Of a stretch of 64,000 nt of DNA, positions 31,551 through 42,280 are shown one piece after another. How positions within the stretch are numbered: the stretch's first letter is position 1; the number at the start of each line of letters is the position of its first letter. Under the pieces are notes generated by a model that saw nothing but the letters and a program-made list of their open reading frames with translations, searched no databases and was not told the origin of the DNA. A program made the position numbers and the translations under genes. Location of the stretch: NCBI RefSeq assembly GCF_051020955.1, contig NC_135022.1:7592963-7656962 (forward strand), given 5' to 3'. The stretch is from Megalopta genalis. Its lineage: Eukaryota; Arthropoda; Insecta; Hymenoptera; Halictidae.

Positions 31551-31564
31551 TGTCCCGATCTACT
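31551..31564 (+). repeat. 28S-derived R1 target-site duplication with one mismatch, junction A2/B2
   Basis: TGTCCCGATCTACT differs from the other four at one base (G for T at position 7). It separates the A2 poly(A) from a 5'-truncated B-family fragment. Confidence 0.9.
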
Positions 31565-32381
31565 GGCTCGAAGTCCTGAGCCTGGAGTCAGCGGAGGAAA
31601 CTATAGGAATGGCAGAAACGCTCACAGACATCATCAAGGATGCCTGCACCGCGTCAATGCCGAGAAAGCGTAGATTTAGGAAGGCCAATCCGTGGTGGAC
31701 GAAAGAGCTGACGGGCATGAAGAAGGCTGTCTACCGACAGAGGCGTGCCTTCCAGAAGGAAAGGGATGAGTCCTCGCGCCTCCTAAAACTGCTGGAGTAC
31801 CGCACTTCGTTGCGGAACTACAGCAGAGAGGTGAAGAGGGCGAAATTCGAGAGCTGGCGAAACTTTGTGTCGTCGTACGGGAACACGGAGCCTTGGGGCA
31901 TCGTGTACAAGCTGCAAGCGAACAAGCTCCGTGTCGAGAGGGTGCTCAGCACCCTCCGGCGAGCTAACGATAATACCACGAGCACGATAGAGACAGCCAA
32001 CACCCTTCTGGAAGCACACGTCCCGGACGACCGGCCGGAAGACGACACGCCCGCGCAGCAAGAGATTAGAGAGAACGTGCGAATCGCGCCAAACACCGCG
32101 GACGCCTCTCCGTTTTCACCGGACGAGATCGTGGATGCGATCCGCACATTCGGAAATGGCAAGGCACCAGGACCGGACCTCATCGAGGTCCGAGCGCTGA
32201 AGGTCGCCGCGAAAGTAATGTTAGGACAGCTAGTTCGTCTATTCAACGGGTGCCTTCGTTGGGGCGTCTTCCCCCCCCCCCCCCCCACCAGGAAGGAGGG
32301 CTCCCTCAGAGTGCTCCTGAAGGGAGAGGGCAAGGACGTGAAGGCCCCGAAGTCCTACCGACCGATCTGTCTCCTCTCCGT
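31565..32381 (+). pseudogene. R1-B2, ORF2 fragment of a B-family element
   Basis: The sequence is collinear with B1 from about 5222 to 6030: the end of the endonuclease domain, the linker and the start of the reverse transcriptase (GKAPGPDLIEV, SYRPICLLSV). Nothing upstream of that point is present, so the copy is 5'-truncated right at the 28S junction. A run of about 16 C (near 32271-32286) replaces the short C run of B1 but keeps the frame. At about 32381 the B sequence stops within LLSV and joins C-family sequence out of register, so it has no catalytic motif A or C. Confidence 0.87.
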
Positions 32382-32763
32382 TGTGACAACTGAGGGGAAT
32401 AAAGACCCCTGGGGAGTAGTCTATAGACCACAAACCAGGAAAGTCCACGCCGCTAAAGCTTGCAACAACCTCACAGACAACAGCACACACACACAATGAC
32501 ATGGCAGGACACTGCTGCACTGCTTCTGAGAAGCCTAGTACCTGATGATGAAACGAGCACTGAGTCGCAACAGCACAGGCGACTTCGGTCCACCGTTTTA
32601 GAATCGCCCAACACTACTGACACCACTCCATTCACCATTTCAGAGATCGACACGGCCATCCGGAAACTGAAAAGGGGGAAGGCCCCAGGCATTGACGCAA
32701 TGGAACCGTAAGTAGTACAAAGGGCCTGGCCCATACTACACGCGGAAATCACACATATGTACA
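32382..32763 (+). pseudogene. R1-C2 ORF2, left part
   Basis: This is C-family ORF2 from the TTEGNKDPWG motif on, collinear with C1 from about 11305 to 11690. It is frameshifted near 32495 and has a TAA at 32709-32711 in the frame of 32460. It begins abruptly after B2 and ends in TCACACATATGTACA (32749-32763), the left copy of the target duplication made by E2. Its continuation is at 39323. Confidence 0.85.
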
Positions 32764-32968
32764 TCTAATGTCTACAATTTTGAGCAACGGGGCCGAGGCC
32801 GGCTCTGACCGGGCGAAGCAGAGCTTGCTTATGCCGGTCGATGTTAAAACAGCTGAAACCACTGCGAAGAGAGAGGTCCGCATCCGGAAACTGCGGACGA
32901 CGTGCTAGGAAAAACCCCTTCCTCCCCGTTGACCGGTTCATCGGAAGGGAAGATCGTCCCGCAAGGGG

Positions 32969-33045
32969 GGTAACTCACGACCCTGAGGGGGGTCGAGCCG
33001 CCGGGAGAATGTTTCCAGCGGGGGCCACGGGGAGGCGGAGTTACC
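32969..33045 (-). ncRNA. Decayed HDV-ribozyme-like core in E2 3' UTR
   Basis: On the minus strand, P2 GGTAACTC pairs with GAGTTACC over 8 bp (33045-33038 and 32976-32969). Relative to E1 both strands changed together (G-C to A-U). The P3/L3 motif GCCTCCCCGTGGC and the 5' arm of P4 are present, but the P4 3' arm and the GGCTAAG joiner are deleted. A catalytic form is therefore lost here. The rest of 32764-33233 is 3' UTR. Confidence 0.65.
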
Positions 33046-33233
33046 AGCATGACGCTCGATCTCTAACAGGCTCTCCATTCGAGAGTGTTTGCGGCGACCG
33101 TCGTCGCGACTCGCTGAAGTGCGGCTCGCGAGGACTTTCATCGCTGCTCGCTCCAGGATCACCGCTTGTTTGTGAACAAGGGGTGCCTGCGCATCCTGGA
33201 GCGGGCTGGTGGCGTGTGGCGGGGGATGGATGG

Positions 33234-36200
33234 TTATGGGTGTGGCTGCGGGGGTTGTTTCGAGGGGATTTGAGGGGGTCTGGCTCTTTTGCCAGTCAGG
33301 TTTTTGCCTGGAGTCTTCCACACATAACTCCGTCTGGCTCTGGGGATAGTCTGCGCGGTGCCCGGGTTTGAGCTGGCAGTGGACTGTCTGCCACTGCGGG
33401 TGTTAGGGCCGGGGGTGGCTGGGGGGGGTGACGGGGGTCTAGGATTTATGATAATGTCATCTCTGAGCTTCATAACTTTTACCGCGAAGCTGGCAAAGTG
33501 CGGAAAGTTTTCTTTACTGACTAGCTCGTGGAGATGGCATGGCCATGTGGTTTTATTTGCACGCAGTTTAGATGCGAGCTCTAATCTATGGTCCTGAATG
33601 GTGGGACATTCGAAAATTATGTGTCTGACTGTGTCTGTGGATCCACAGACACACACATCGTCGGATGCAATTCGGAGGGAGTGTAATTTTTTCTTAATGC
33701 GCCCATGCCCCGTTAGGAGTTGGGTCACATAGAAATTGAGCGGGATGGATTTAATATTCATTCTTGTATGGGTGCTGTTAAAGAAGTCATGGGTGATTCG
33801 ACCTTTGGTCGACTCATCCCATTCCTTCTGCCAGCTGACCAGGGTTTGATTCCTGATCGAGTTGGCTGTTTCGGAGGTGTCTGTCGGGGGTGCGTCGGGC
33901 GGAGGGGGGGGGGTGAACCGAAGTTCGCCTATGGTGAATGGTTGGTTGTTTCGGAGGTGGAAAGAGGCTTTGCGTTCTCTGAGAGCGAGATCAATCGGGG
34001 GAGCTCCGGCAATTATAGTAAGGGCATCGAGCGACGTGGTGCGGTAAGCGCGGGTGGTACGTATTAGAGCGTACCTCTGGGATTGCCTATGTTTCTTGAT
34101 GTGCCATTTGTTGAGCCTGTCGGCCCAACTGGCTGCTGCATAAGTGATTATTGCGACAAAGAGACCTTTGTAAAGGGTTTTCATGCTGTGGTGGTTAAGG
34201 CCCCAATGGGTCTTAGCAATACGAGAAAGCTGATTGAATACGGATTTACTCTTGTTGGCGACGAAATTGACATGCGGGGTAATGTTAAAGCGGAGGCCGA
34301 AATGTACACCAAGATACCGGACGGATGCCGGCATCTTAAGTGAGCTGTTGTCTATTTTGATTGTGGGGGGTCTGCGGATGTCTAAAAATCCTTTGGTGAG
34401 GAGGATTTCAGACTTGGCTTTTGACAGCTCAAGTTTGTTCTTCCTACACCAAGCAGATATGATACTGGTGATGATGGAGGACCTGTGCTCGATTTCCTTC
34501 CTACTATTGCCGGAAACGGTGACCGCGAGATCGTCCGCATAGGCTGTTGCGTCGTAGCCGCAGCGGTGAATGGAACCTAGGAGGTCGTCGAAGACGACGT
34601 TCCAAAGGTAAGGGCCTAAGACAGAACCTTGTGGGCAGCCTTTAGAGACTGCCTTGGAGGACACGGAATTATTTCTGACGATTTTGGCGGATCTGTTGGA
34701 CAGGTAGTCTTGGATTAGTCTATAAATGTTGCTCGGACAATTTCTCGATTTTAACTGCTGGAGGATAGCGGGCCACCAAACGTTGTCGAAGGCACCGCTA
34801 ATATCGAAAAGAAGGACTATGGCGTATTTTTCGTTCTTATTTTGCGTGGATTCGCGTAGCTGGAGGATGGCGTGTTCAGTGGAGAGCCCGGGTTTGAAGC
34901 CGAATTGGGAAGTGGAGGCTAGGGGGTGGCTGTTAAAGATGTTGGAGAGTCTGTCGGTGACAAGTCTCTCCAGGGTTTTACTAATTACGGGGAGGAGGCA
35001 GATTGGTCTGTAGGATTTGGGATCGGTGCTGGGCTTCTCCACGTTTTTGAGAAGGACTCTAACGACTCCTGTCTTCCAGGTGCTGGGAAATTTGCCGTGG
35101 GCAAGGCAGCTGTTGAATAGAAGGGTAATGTCGCGGTTTAGGAAACGCCAGGCCTGTTTGAGGATCGTGGCCTCCATCAGGTCCTGGCCGGGGGCTTTGT
35201 TGTTTTTGAGGCGGATAATTGCGCGCTGCACTTCTTCCACCTCGAAGAAGGGGGCGTTCGGGGTGTCCGGGATGGTGTTCGCGTTTCGACGGATTTCCGT
35301 GTGGAAAGCGGTGTCCGTCAGGGGGGTGTCGTCTGGCATTAATGCGTTGAGGAGGGTCCTACTCGTTTCTTCCCATGTGGTGGTGTGTCCATTGTCAGTG
35401 GTGATTGTTACCGGGATATCTTCAGCGCGGGTTTTACCGGAGATGGATTTCTAAGGAATGCCCCAAGGGTTGGCATTTCCTTGTTTCGTAACAAAGTTTC
35501 TCCAACTATGGAGTTTCGATTTGCGGATGGCGGCGGTATATTTGTTCCTGAGTTGCCTGTACTGGGCTTTCAGGTTTGCTTTGAGAGCGCGGTTAGATTC
35601 GGATTGATATATTTTCTTCCGATGGCGGACCTCGTTTCTGAGGGTTGTCAGCTGCGGAGTCCACCATGGGACGGATCGCGGAAATCTGGTTTTCTTCGGA
35701 ATCGCGGAGTTAGCGGCTGAAATTATGACGTTTTGAATCTCCGCGCTGAGGATTTCATGGTCAATTTCGTAGGGGTCGTCTGAGAGGGGGAGGTATTCTG
35801 CTCTGAGAGTTGGGATAATTCTTTCGAATTTTTCCCAGTTAGCTCTCTTGGTGTTGAAGCGGGATTGAGAGGGGTTGGCTGCGATGGATTGGGAGGTTTT
35901 GATGTGAAAAGTAATTAAGTTGTGGTCGCTGGTAGTACTGTCGGGCTGGACCGACCATGCTGAAATTTGGTTGTGGAGGCTGTTAGTGGTGAGGGTGAGA
36001 TCAATGTTGGACTGACTATGGGCGTTATTGAAGGTGTAGGTGCTTGAGGGTTCGTTAATGACTAATAACCGGGATTGAGCAATGAATTCCTCCATCATCT
36101 CGCCCCTGTCGTCAGATTGCTGATTGTGCCAAAGCGGCGATTTGGCGTTGCTGTCTAATGTTATTAGGATATTGCAGTGTTTAACGGTTTGGAGGATGGT

Positions 36201-36611
36201 TTCAAGGTGGTGGAGGTACGGCTGGATATTGTCACTGTACTGAAAGTACATGTTGAAAATAACCAGTTTTAGATCGAGGTGAGTAACTTCTATGCATATG
36301 CAATGAGTATTACATAGCCTTTCTATTTTGAGGACGGTTAACAGGGGGTTACGGATTACTATCGCCGCTTTGACGTGATCAGGGGCTGAAATGATGGAGA
36401 ACTTCTTGCGGTCGGTGATTGATTTACAATTTGGGCCGAAACTACTTAGTGCATTGTGAAACGAGTAGGGTTCCTGAATTGCGAGGATATCTATGTTCTC
36501 CTCGAAGGCGCAGACTATTAATTCCTCCAGAGCCGATCTGGAGTTCTGGGCGTTGACTTGGCCTATTTTAAGGGTGGGCTTGGATTGAGAGTGGTTGGGT
36601 TTATAAACCAT
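33234..36611 (-). pseudogene. R1-E2 ORF2 with one in-frame stop
   Basis: On the minus strand the ATG at 36611 lies in the ORF1 terminal GATTATGG. The frame covers the APE endonuclease (NAKSPLWH, TTSDHN), then an in-frame TAG at 35451-35453 where E1 reads IPYKT. It then continues without a break through the reverse transcriptase (LLFDISGAFDNVWW, YADDLAVTV), the finger (CVCGSTDTVRHIIFEC) and a Pro/Arg-rich tail to 33234. Read through, it would be about 1125 residues. Only one lesion separates it from a full ORF2, so E2 is the best-preserved E copy. Confidence 0.9.
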
Positions 36612-38831
36612 AATCCGTGCGAGCAAAGACCTGATTTATAGCAGCGATGTATGCCGGACATTCGCTGTGGGTGACAGAGTGGGTTGCGGGTTTGCCGGTC
36701 TTCTGGCAGTTATGGCAGCAAGACGGTTTGGTCTTATTTGGGCAAGTTTTGAAAGTGTGGCCTTGCTCAGCGCAATGACCACAGATGTCTTTCTCGGCGC
36801 GGCAGTACTTTGTAGTGTGTCCGAAGCTGTGACACTTGTAGCAGCGGGTCGCCGCGATGTAATCATTGACTCGACAACAATTCCATGCGACGTACACGCG
36901 CTCTTTTTTGACTAAGATGTCGCGGGCCTGTTTCGATACTTCGAGTATCTAGTTGCATTTGTCACGATTTTTGTCGCCGGATTTAAGGGCCCGGGTCGCC
37001 GCACACTATGACGAGCCACACATACAAGAAAACCATATACGTATATTAGTTTTAGGGGTGTCTATCGACCAAAACTGACGCTTTAATATCAAAGTATGCA
37101 GTTCACAAGTGGAAAATTTAGATTCCGGAAAGACTAAACGACTGGGCTTCGGTTGTAGAAATATCCGTTTTGCAGTTATTGCGGAGATATTTGCAATATT
37201 CGGCCAGAGTGGTGTCAATCTCACGAGCATGACGTCACAAGATGGCCGCCGCTAACAGTTTTTCGTAAATATCGAGAGATATAGAGCTCGAATCGAAAAT
37301 TCACAACCGAAGCCCAGTAGATAAGACACGTACAAAGACGGTTATGTCAAGATTATGTTAAGGTTACGTTATATACCTGACAGTTGAGCTCGCTGTGGTG
37401 CAGCTTGTTGGTTGGAAGAGAACTGTGACGCTAGTAGTGAAAAATGTCGGAAGCTCGGGGTTGGTGCTTCGGTCTATCAACTACTCCTGTGTCTTAATTA
37501 ACTAAGAAATCAACTGAAAATACACTCCATTGCCTTTGTACGTGCCTTATCTACTGGACTTCGGTTGTGAATTTTCGATTCGAGCTCTATATCTCTCGAT
37601 ATTTACGAAAAACTGTTAGCGGCGGCCATCTTGTGACGTCATGCTCGTGAGATTGACACCACTCTGGCCGAATATTGCAAATATCTCCGCAATAACTGCA
37701 AAACGAATATTTTTACAACCGAAGCCCAGTCGTTTAGTCTTTCCGGAATCTAAATTTTCCACTTGTGAACTGCATACTTCGATATTAAAGCGTCAGTTTT
37801 GGTCGATAGACACCCCTAAAACTAATATACGTATATGGTTTTCTTGTATGTGTGGCTCGTCATAGTGTGCGGCGACCCGGGCCCTTAAATGCGAGTTTAA
37901 TCTGTTGTGACACGGATTTTTCGGGGCCGTCGAGATTCTGATTGACGATAGCCTTGAGTGTGGCCTCGTCACTCACGAGTTTCGGAACGTCGTAAAGGAT
38001 TACCCTGGGATTCTTTTTTAAGGGGGCTCCTACTATCAGGCCGGCAGCTTTCAACTGCGCGTTGCCTTGGAGGGTGGTTAAATCAGAGTTTTTAGAGGAC
38101 TCGACTAGGATTCCGTTTCCTTGGATTCTCCTGATGCTCTTGATTTGTAATTTATTCTCGGATGGGGAGACGAGCTTAAGGACTGCTTCCTTTGTCTTCT
38201 CGCTCGATTCGAAGACTTTAGGATCCTGAGGAAGGATCGTTATCGCGCTGGGAGGGTTCTGCTTAAGGTTTGAAAGAGCCGCAGTTTTGGAGCGAACTCC
38301 GACTCTTTCGGCGTAGGTGGAGGGCCGGGAGGGTTCCTTCGGGGCTTGACACTTTTCAGTGACATTCTCGAGGGTTTTGCGCTGCATCTTATTCTCGGAG
38401 GTTATTGCCTGGATTTGGCCTTCGAGATTGCTGCAACGGATGAGGGACTCGCCCAGAATGCTCTGGAGTTTCGCGAGCTTGGTGGCGATGAATTCCGATG
38501 CCTCGGGGTAGAGACCATTGTCCTGGTCCATGAGGAAGTTTAACAGAGCCATAGAGACTTTCTCCGACTTGAGGCGGAGATCGTTGGCGGTGAGATCTGA
38601 AGAGGGGGTGACGGGGGACGTCTTGCTGCTATTTTCGGGGTTGCAGGGGGCAGGTGTGTCCAGGGGTGGACAGGGAGTTTCGGATTTTTTCCGACTTTTC
38701 GGGGGTTTCTGGGAGGTCAGGACGATGAGCGGGGAGTCAGAATCGACATCTGAGACGATTCTGCGTTTGGACTTGCGGTTTCATTTACATACCTTTACGT
38801 AGCCCTCGGTGTCTGATGTATCGGCCTCCAT
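36601..38831 (-). pseudogene. R1-E2 ORF1, split by a MITE and two stops
   Basis: The minus-strand ATG at 38831 starts MEADTSDTEGYVKV, matching E1. An in-frame TGA follows about 17 codons in. The frame is then open (coiled-coil-like SEFIATKLAKLQSIL, TYAERVGVRS, RVILYDVPKL) until the MITE at 37884-36987. Beyond it a TAG lies at the Trp position of the NWILEV-type motif, then the three zinc knuckles (CYKCHSFGHTTKYC, CGHCAEQGHTFKTC and a third) and RTDYGL. Excising the MITE with one TTAA rejoins the reading frame exactly. Confidence 0.88.
36987..37884. mobile_element. TTAA-flanked foldback MITE, long terminal inverted repeats
   Basis: The 898-bp element is flanked by TTAA (36983-36986 and 37885-37888). 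Its ends are GGGCCCGGGTCGCCGCACAC and its reverse complement. The inverted repeats run about 353 bp (36987 to about 37340; about 37533 to 37884), nearly identical, around a central unique 190 bp. TTAA duplication is typical of piggyBac-type transposition, but the ends resemble none of the three piggyBacs in this window. No transposase is encoded; the mirrored short ORF in each arm is a by-product of the repeat. Confidence 0.9.
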
Positions 38832-39322
38832 CCTATCTCCTGTTTGTGGCTGGCGATGTGGTGGGTCTGTCGGCGGGCGGGTGGCTGCTGGGCTGGGTTC
38901 CAGGGTGTCCAGGAGTCGCACTCAGGATCTTGCACTGGATTTTTTAGAAATTTGCACGTGGAATATAATATACGTATTTCGAAATTTGCGCGTAACTAAG
39001 GACGGTTGCTATGGAATATCGCGGAGGAATGTATGTACCGCTACCTGGCCGGCGACCCTTATAATCCGGGTCGGCGCAGGTATACGAAAAATTTACGGAC
39101 GCGTGGAATTGAATTAAATGTTTTTTGCTTGTAACTATTTAGATGTTTATATAATTACTAAACAAACTGTACACGATTATAGCTGGTAATTAGCACTACA
39201 CACTCGTATAAAAATTTTTGAATTTCGATCACTTCGAACTGACGTTATCGAAAAAGACGCGGATCAACTACGGAGCTACCGGAAACACGTCCGTTCACCT
39301 CGACTGTTGAGAGCAGAATCAG
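38832..39322 (-). other. E2 5' UTR
   Basis: About 490 nt upstream of the E2 ORF1 start on the minus strand. The ORF1-proximal part is GC-rich and the distal part AT-rich. It does not visibly match the short E1 5' UTR, so E1 may be 5'-incomplete or the 5' UTRs have been exchanged. No promoter motif could be assigned. Confidence 0.55.
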
Positions 39323-40166
39323 TCACACATATGTACAACACGTGTCTCTCATCGGCGACATTTCCGGTAAGGTGGAAGCGGGGGGATGTCAAAGTTCTTC
39401 TGAAGAACGAAGAAAAGGACCCCGCCAACCCCAAATCCTACAGGTCTGTATGCCTCCTCCCGGTCCTTAGCAAGGTTCTGGAGAGGCTAATAGCAGGAAG
39501 ACTAAAAGGCATCTTTGAGAATCACCCACATACCTCTGACCAGCAATTCGGCTTCCGTCCAGCCAGATCCACGGAGGAAGCAATTGTGAGAGTCAGGCGG
39601 ATCACTTCATAAAGCCGAGAGAGATACGTGATTGGAATACTATTCGGCATAGCTGGCGCATTCGACAATGTCTGGTGGCCCTCAACCCTGGACAACCTGA
39701 AGAAGCGCAACTGTCCGGCGAATCTGTACAGGCTTATCCAGAGTTATCTCTCGGGGAGGTCTGTGCAGATCAAGAACAATAATAACATTGCAGAAAAAGG
39801 GGTGACAAAGGGTTGCCCGCAGGGCTCAGTCCTGGGTCCGAGGTTTTGGAACCTGGTGCTTGACGGTCTTCTAAACACTCTGGCTCGCTGCAACATAATT
39901 ACCATAGCATATGCCGACGACCTCCTGGTCCTGATCTCTGGCGACTCCAGGAGGGAACTCGAGGTCAGAGGCAATGCTACCACGAAGACCATAGCCGACT
40001 GGTGCAAGCAACACAAGCTGCATCTGTCGGACTCTAAAACGGAAATGATCCTTCTCAAGAGACTCCTTGACATCAGACGCCCACCTACGATCAAGATCGG
40101 GAATGGATCAATAGCAATGAAGAAGACCGTCAGATACCTAGGCGTCAACTTCGGCCCCAGATTTAA
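39323..40166 (+). pseudogene. R1-C2 ORF2, right part (reverse transcriptase)
   Basis: This continues the C-family ORF2 interrupted by E2. It begins with the right copy of the 15-bp duplication and reads THMYNTCLSSATFP, SYRSVCLLPV and the reverse transcriptase. TAA at 39610-39612 replaces a probable CAA. The catalytic Asp of motif A is Gly (GGC at 39646-39648, LFGIAGAFDN), while YADDLLVL is intact. The sequence stops at GPRF, exactly at the TTAA (40163-40166) used by piggyBac-1. Confidence 0.88.
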
Positions 40167-42276
40167 CCCTTTCGCGGCGAACAGCGCCTTTAGGCGCTCA
40201 GCTATAGATGCTCACTCTCAGCGAACAGCGCCTGATGGCGCTCAGGCAAATTTACCCGCTGCGAACGAACAGCGCCAGATGGTGCCCATCCGGAGCCGCT
40301 CTCTTCGAACGAAGGCACCGTTCGTTTGTTATCAACAACTGCCCAATAATGTCCATTAAGTCGTTTGTTTTTGACGTGCTAGCAGCATACGCTTCTTGTG
40401 CAAAGGTTTTTTTTACATAATCAAATATAATTATCCACAAATTTTGCCCTAATCATGGACAAATGGACGACGAATATGAGCTACGATGATATGGAATTTT
40501 CATCGGATTCTGACCTGTCTGAAATGTTTGGAGAAATTGGATACAAAGGTAGAATTCCAAATGCATATAATAAAAAGCGCCTAATGCCAAGTAGTTCGGA
40601 ATCTGATTCTGAGAACATTGAGGAATTACCAGACATCGATCCGCGGCAATTTCTTTGGAGCGCACAAAATTTGGCTTTCCGAAAATATGGTTGAACATAT
40701 TGTAAGAGAAAGCAATGCTTATTATACTACGAAAACTGTACGCAGTAGGCACTCACGATTGTTGGCATGGAAAAATACAACAGTTACCGAAATGTATCGA
40801 TTTTTTGCTCTGTCGATGTTAATGTCAAGAGTAAGAAAAGTATCAATAGAAGAATATTGGTCAACCGACGAGTTATTACGAACGGAAAGTTTTCCAAGAA
40901 TAATGACAAAAGACAGGTATAAATCTCTATTACAAATGCTGCACTTTCATGATAACAATGAAACAACAAATCAAGACGTGCTAATAAAAATTCGGAGCAT
41001 CATCGACAGACTGCGAAATTCTTTTTCACGAGCATTTTAGCCGTACAAGTATTTATGCATCGACGAAAGCTTGCTGCTTTTCAAAGGACGATGTTTCTTC
41101 AAGCAGTATATACCTTCGAAACGAAACAGATTTGGCATCAAGTCGTATGTTATTTGTGACTGTTATACTGGATATATCCAAGATTTTATTGTCTATTGTG
41201 GAGCGCGCACGGATATAACAAACAATAATTTAGCAGAAATTTGAAAATCAGGAAATATTGTCATGACGTTGATGGAACCGTATCTAAATAAGGGTCATGT
41301 TTTGGTCACCGATAACTGGTATTCAAGCCCGGCATTATTTTCTCTCTTACATCACAATAGGACACATGCATTTGGAACCGTGAAGAAAACCAGACGTGGA
41401 ATGCCTAATATATCCAATAAATTATGCAAAGGCGAAGTTGCATTTCAATCTACGGATAAATTATTAGCACTAAAATGGATGGACAAAAGAAAAGTGCTAA
41501 TGTTATCAAGTTATCATTCTGCTGAGTATACAGAAACAAAAAGAAATGATATTAAAACGGGAAGACCAATTCTAAAACCAACTGTCGTAGTAGACTATAA
41601 TCGCGTTATGGGAGCAGTTGATAAAACGGATATGATTTTAAATTCCATTAATACTATTCGTAAAACTCTAAAATGGTATAAGAAATTATTTTTCCGTATG
41701 GTGGACCTTTCGATTTACAATACTTACATACTTTACAAAATTACGACAAAAAAGAATATAACATTTGCGAAATTTCATTTACGTCTCATTAGAGAAATTC
41801 TACTCAAATATTCAAATAAAGTAAGTCTGGAGGCCAAACTGCATCCAAAGATAATCTGTTACGTTTGGTTCAAACACATTTTCCATCCAAATATATCAAT
41901 CCCACAGGAAAGCGGCAGAACGGTCGGCGGAAATTTGTGGTTTGCAGCAAACACAAAAAGCGAACCGAAACTCGATTTGAATGTAAAGACTGTAAAGTTG
42001 GTTTATGTATTGAACCCTGCTTTAGATTGTACCACACAAAGGAATATTATTAAAAATTATCTAAGATTATTAAAGATTGTTAAACATTACTAAAATTGTT
42101 ATTATTATTAATATTATTGTTTGATCGGCGTGCCGGCCAGCCGCGTTAGAGAAATGACCAGCAAAATCAGCTCCGCACACCGCGTTCGGAACGACTCGCG
42201 TATTTTGTCCGCGCGGTCGATCTGGCATCGGCTGCTTAGAGCGCAACTCATTTCAGAGCGCTCCGCCGCAAAAGGG
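40167..42276 (+). mobile_element. piggyBac-1, decayed piggyBac-superfamily transposon
   Basis: The 2110-bp element lies between TTAA at 40163-40166 and 42277-42280. Its ends are CCCTTTCGCGGCG and, on the other strand, CCCTTTTGCGGCG. Just inside the left end are three subterminal repeats CGAACAGCGCC, each followed by GGCGC or GGTGC, which form small hairpins and are probably transposase-binding sites. The left flank is R1-C2 while the right flank is a mariner, so the flanks do not belong to one original target. Confidence 0.9.
40455..42053 (+). pseudogene. piggyBac-1 transposase, multiply broken
   Basis: The ATG at 40455 starts an acidic N-terminus (MDKWTTNMSYDDMEFSS). A frameshift near 40690 leads into the conserved DDE core. 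Stops follow at 41038-41040 and about 41242, and another frameshift near 41850 precedes the C-terminal Cys-rich domain (CSKHKKRTETRFEC, CIEPC). All three catalytic Asp regions are recognisable: LCIDESLLLFKGR, LVTDNWYSSPALF and VMGAVDKTDM. The enzyme family cuts and pastes at TTAA without footprint. This copy cannot make a full protein. Confidence 0.9.
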
Positions 42277-42280
42277 TTAA

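Larger units (their letters stand above)
32764..39322 (-). mobile_element. R1-clade retrotransposon, family E copy 2 (E2), inverted, at a non-28S site
   Basis: E2 is on the minus strand, 6559 bp including an 898-bp MITE, and complete from 5' UTR to the same 3' terminus as E1 (GTAGACATTAGA). It is flanked by a 15-bp direct repeat, TCACACATATGTACA (32749-32763 and 39323-39337), that belongs to the C2 ORF2 it interrupts. Seen from E2, the target following its 3' end begins TGTACATATG, sharing TGT with the 28S site. So a family with 28S-type ends integrated within another R1. Confidence 0.92.

Noticed and set aside
3577..31564. Presence of 28S rRNA gene segments
   Set aside because: Only the 14-bp target TGTCCCTATCTACT is present at each junction. 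Neighbouring 28S sequence (for example the bases that follow TCTACT in the native gene) is absent, so no rRNA gene is annotated.
1..31564. Stop codons as a sign of C-to-T editing or methylation decay
   Set aside because: Some stops fit C-to-T or G-to-A (TGG to TGA or TAG, CAA to TAA), but others need transversions (AGG to TAG, TAT or TAC to TAG), so no bias is supported.
37006..37865. Two identical 74-codon ORFs in opposite orientation
   Set aside because: They are mirror images created by the inverted arms of the MITE and show no protein motif.
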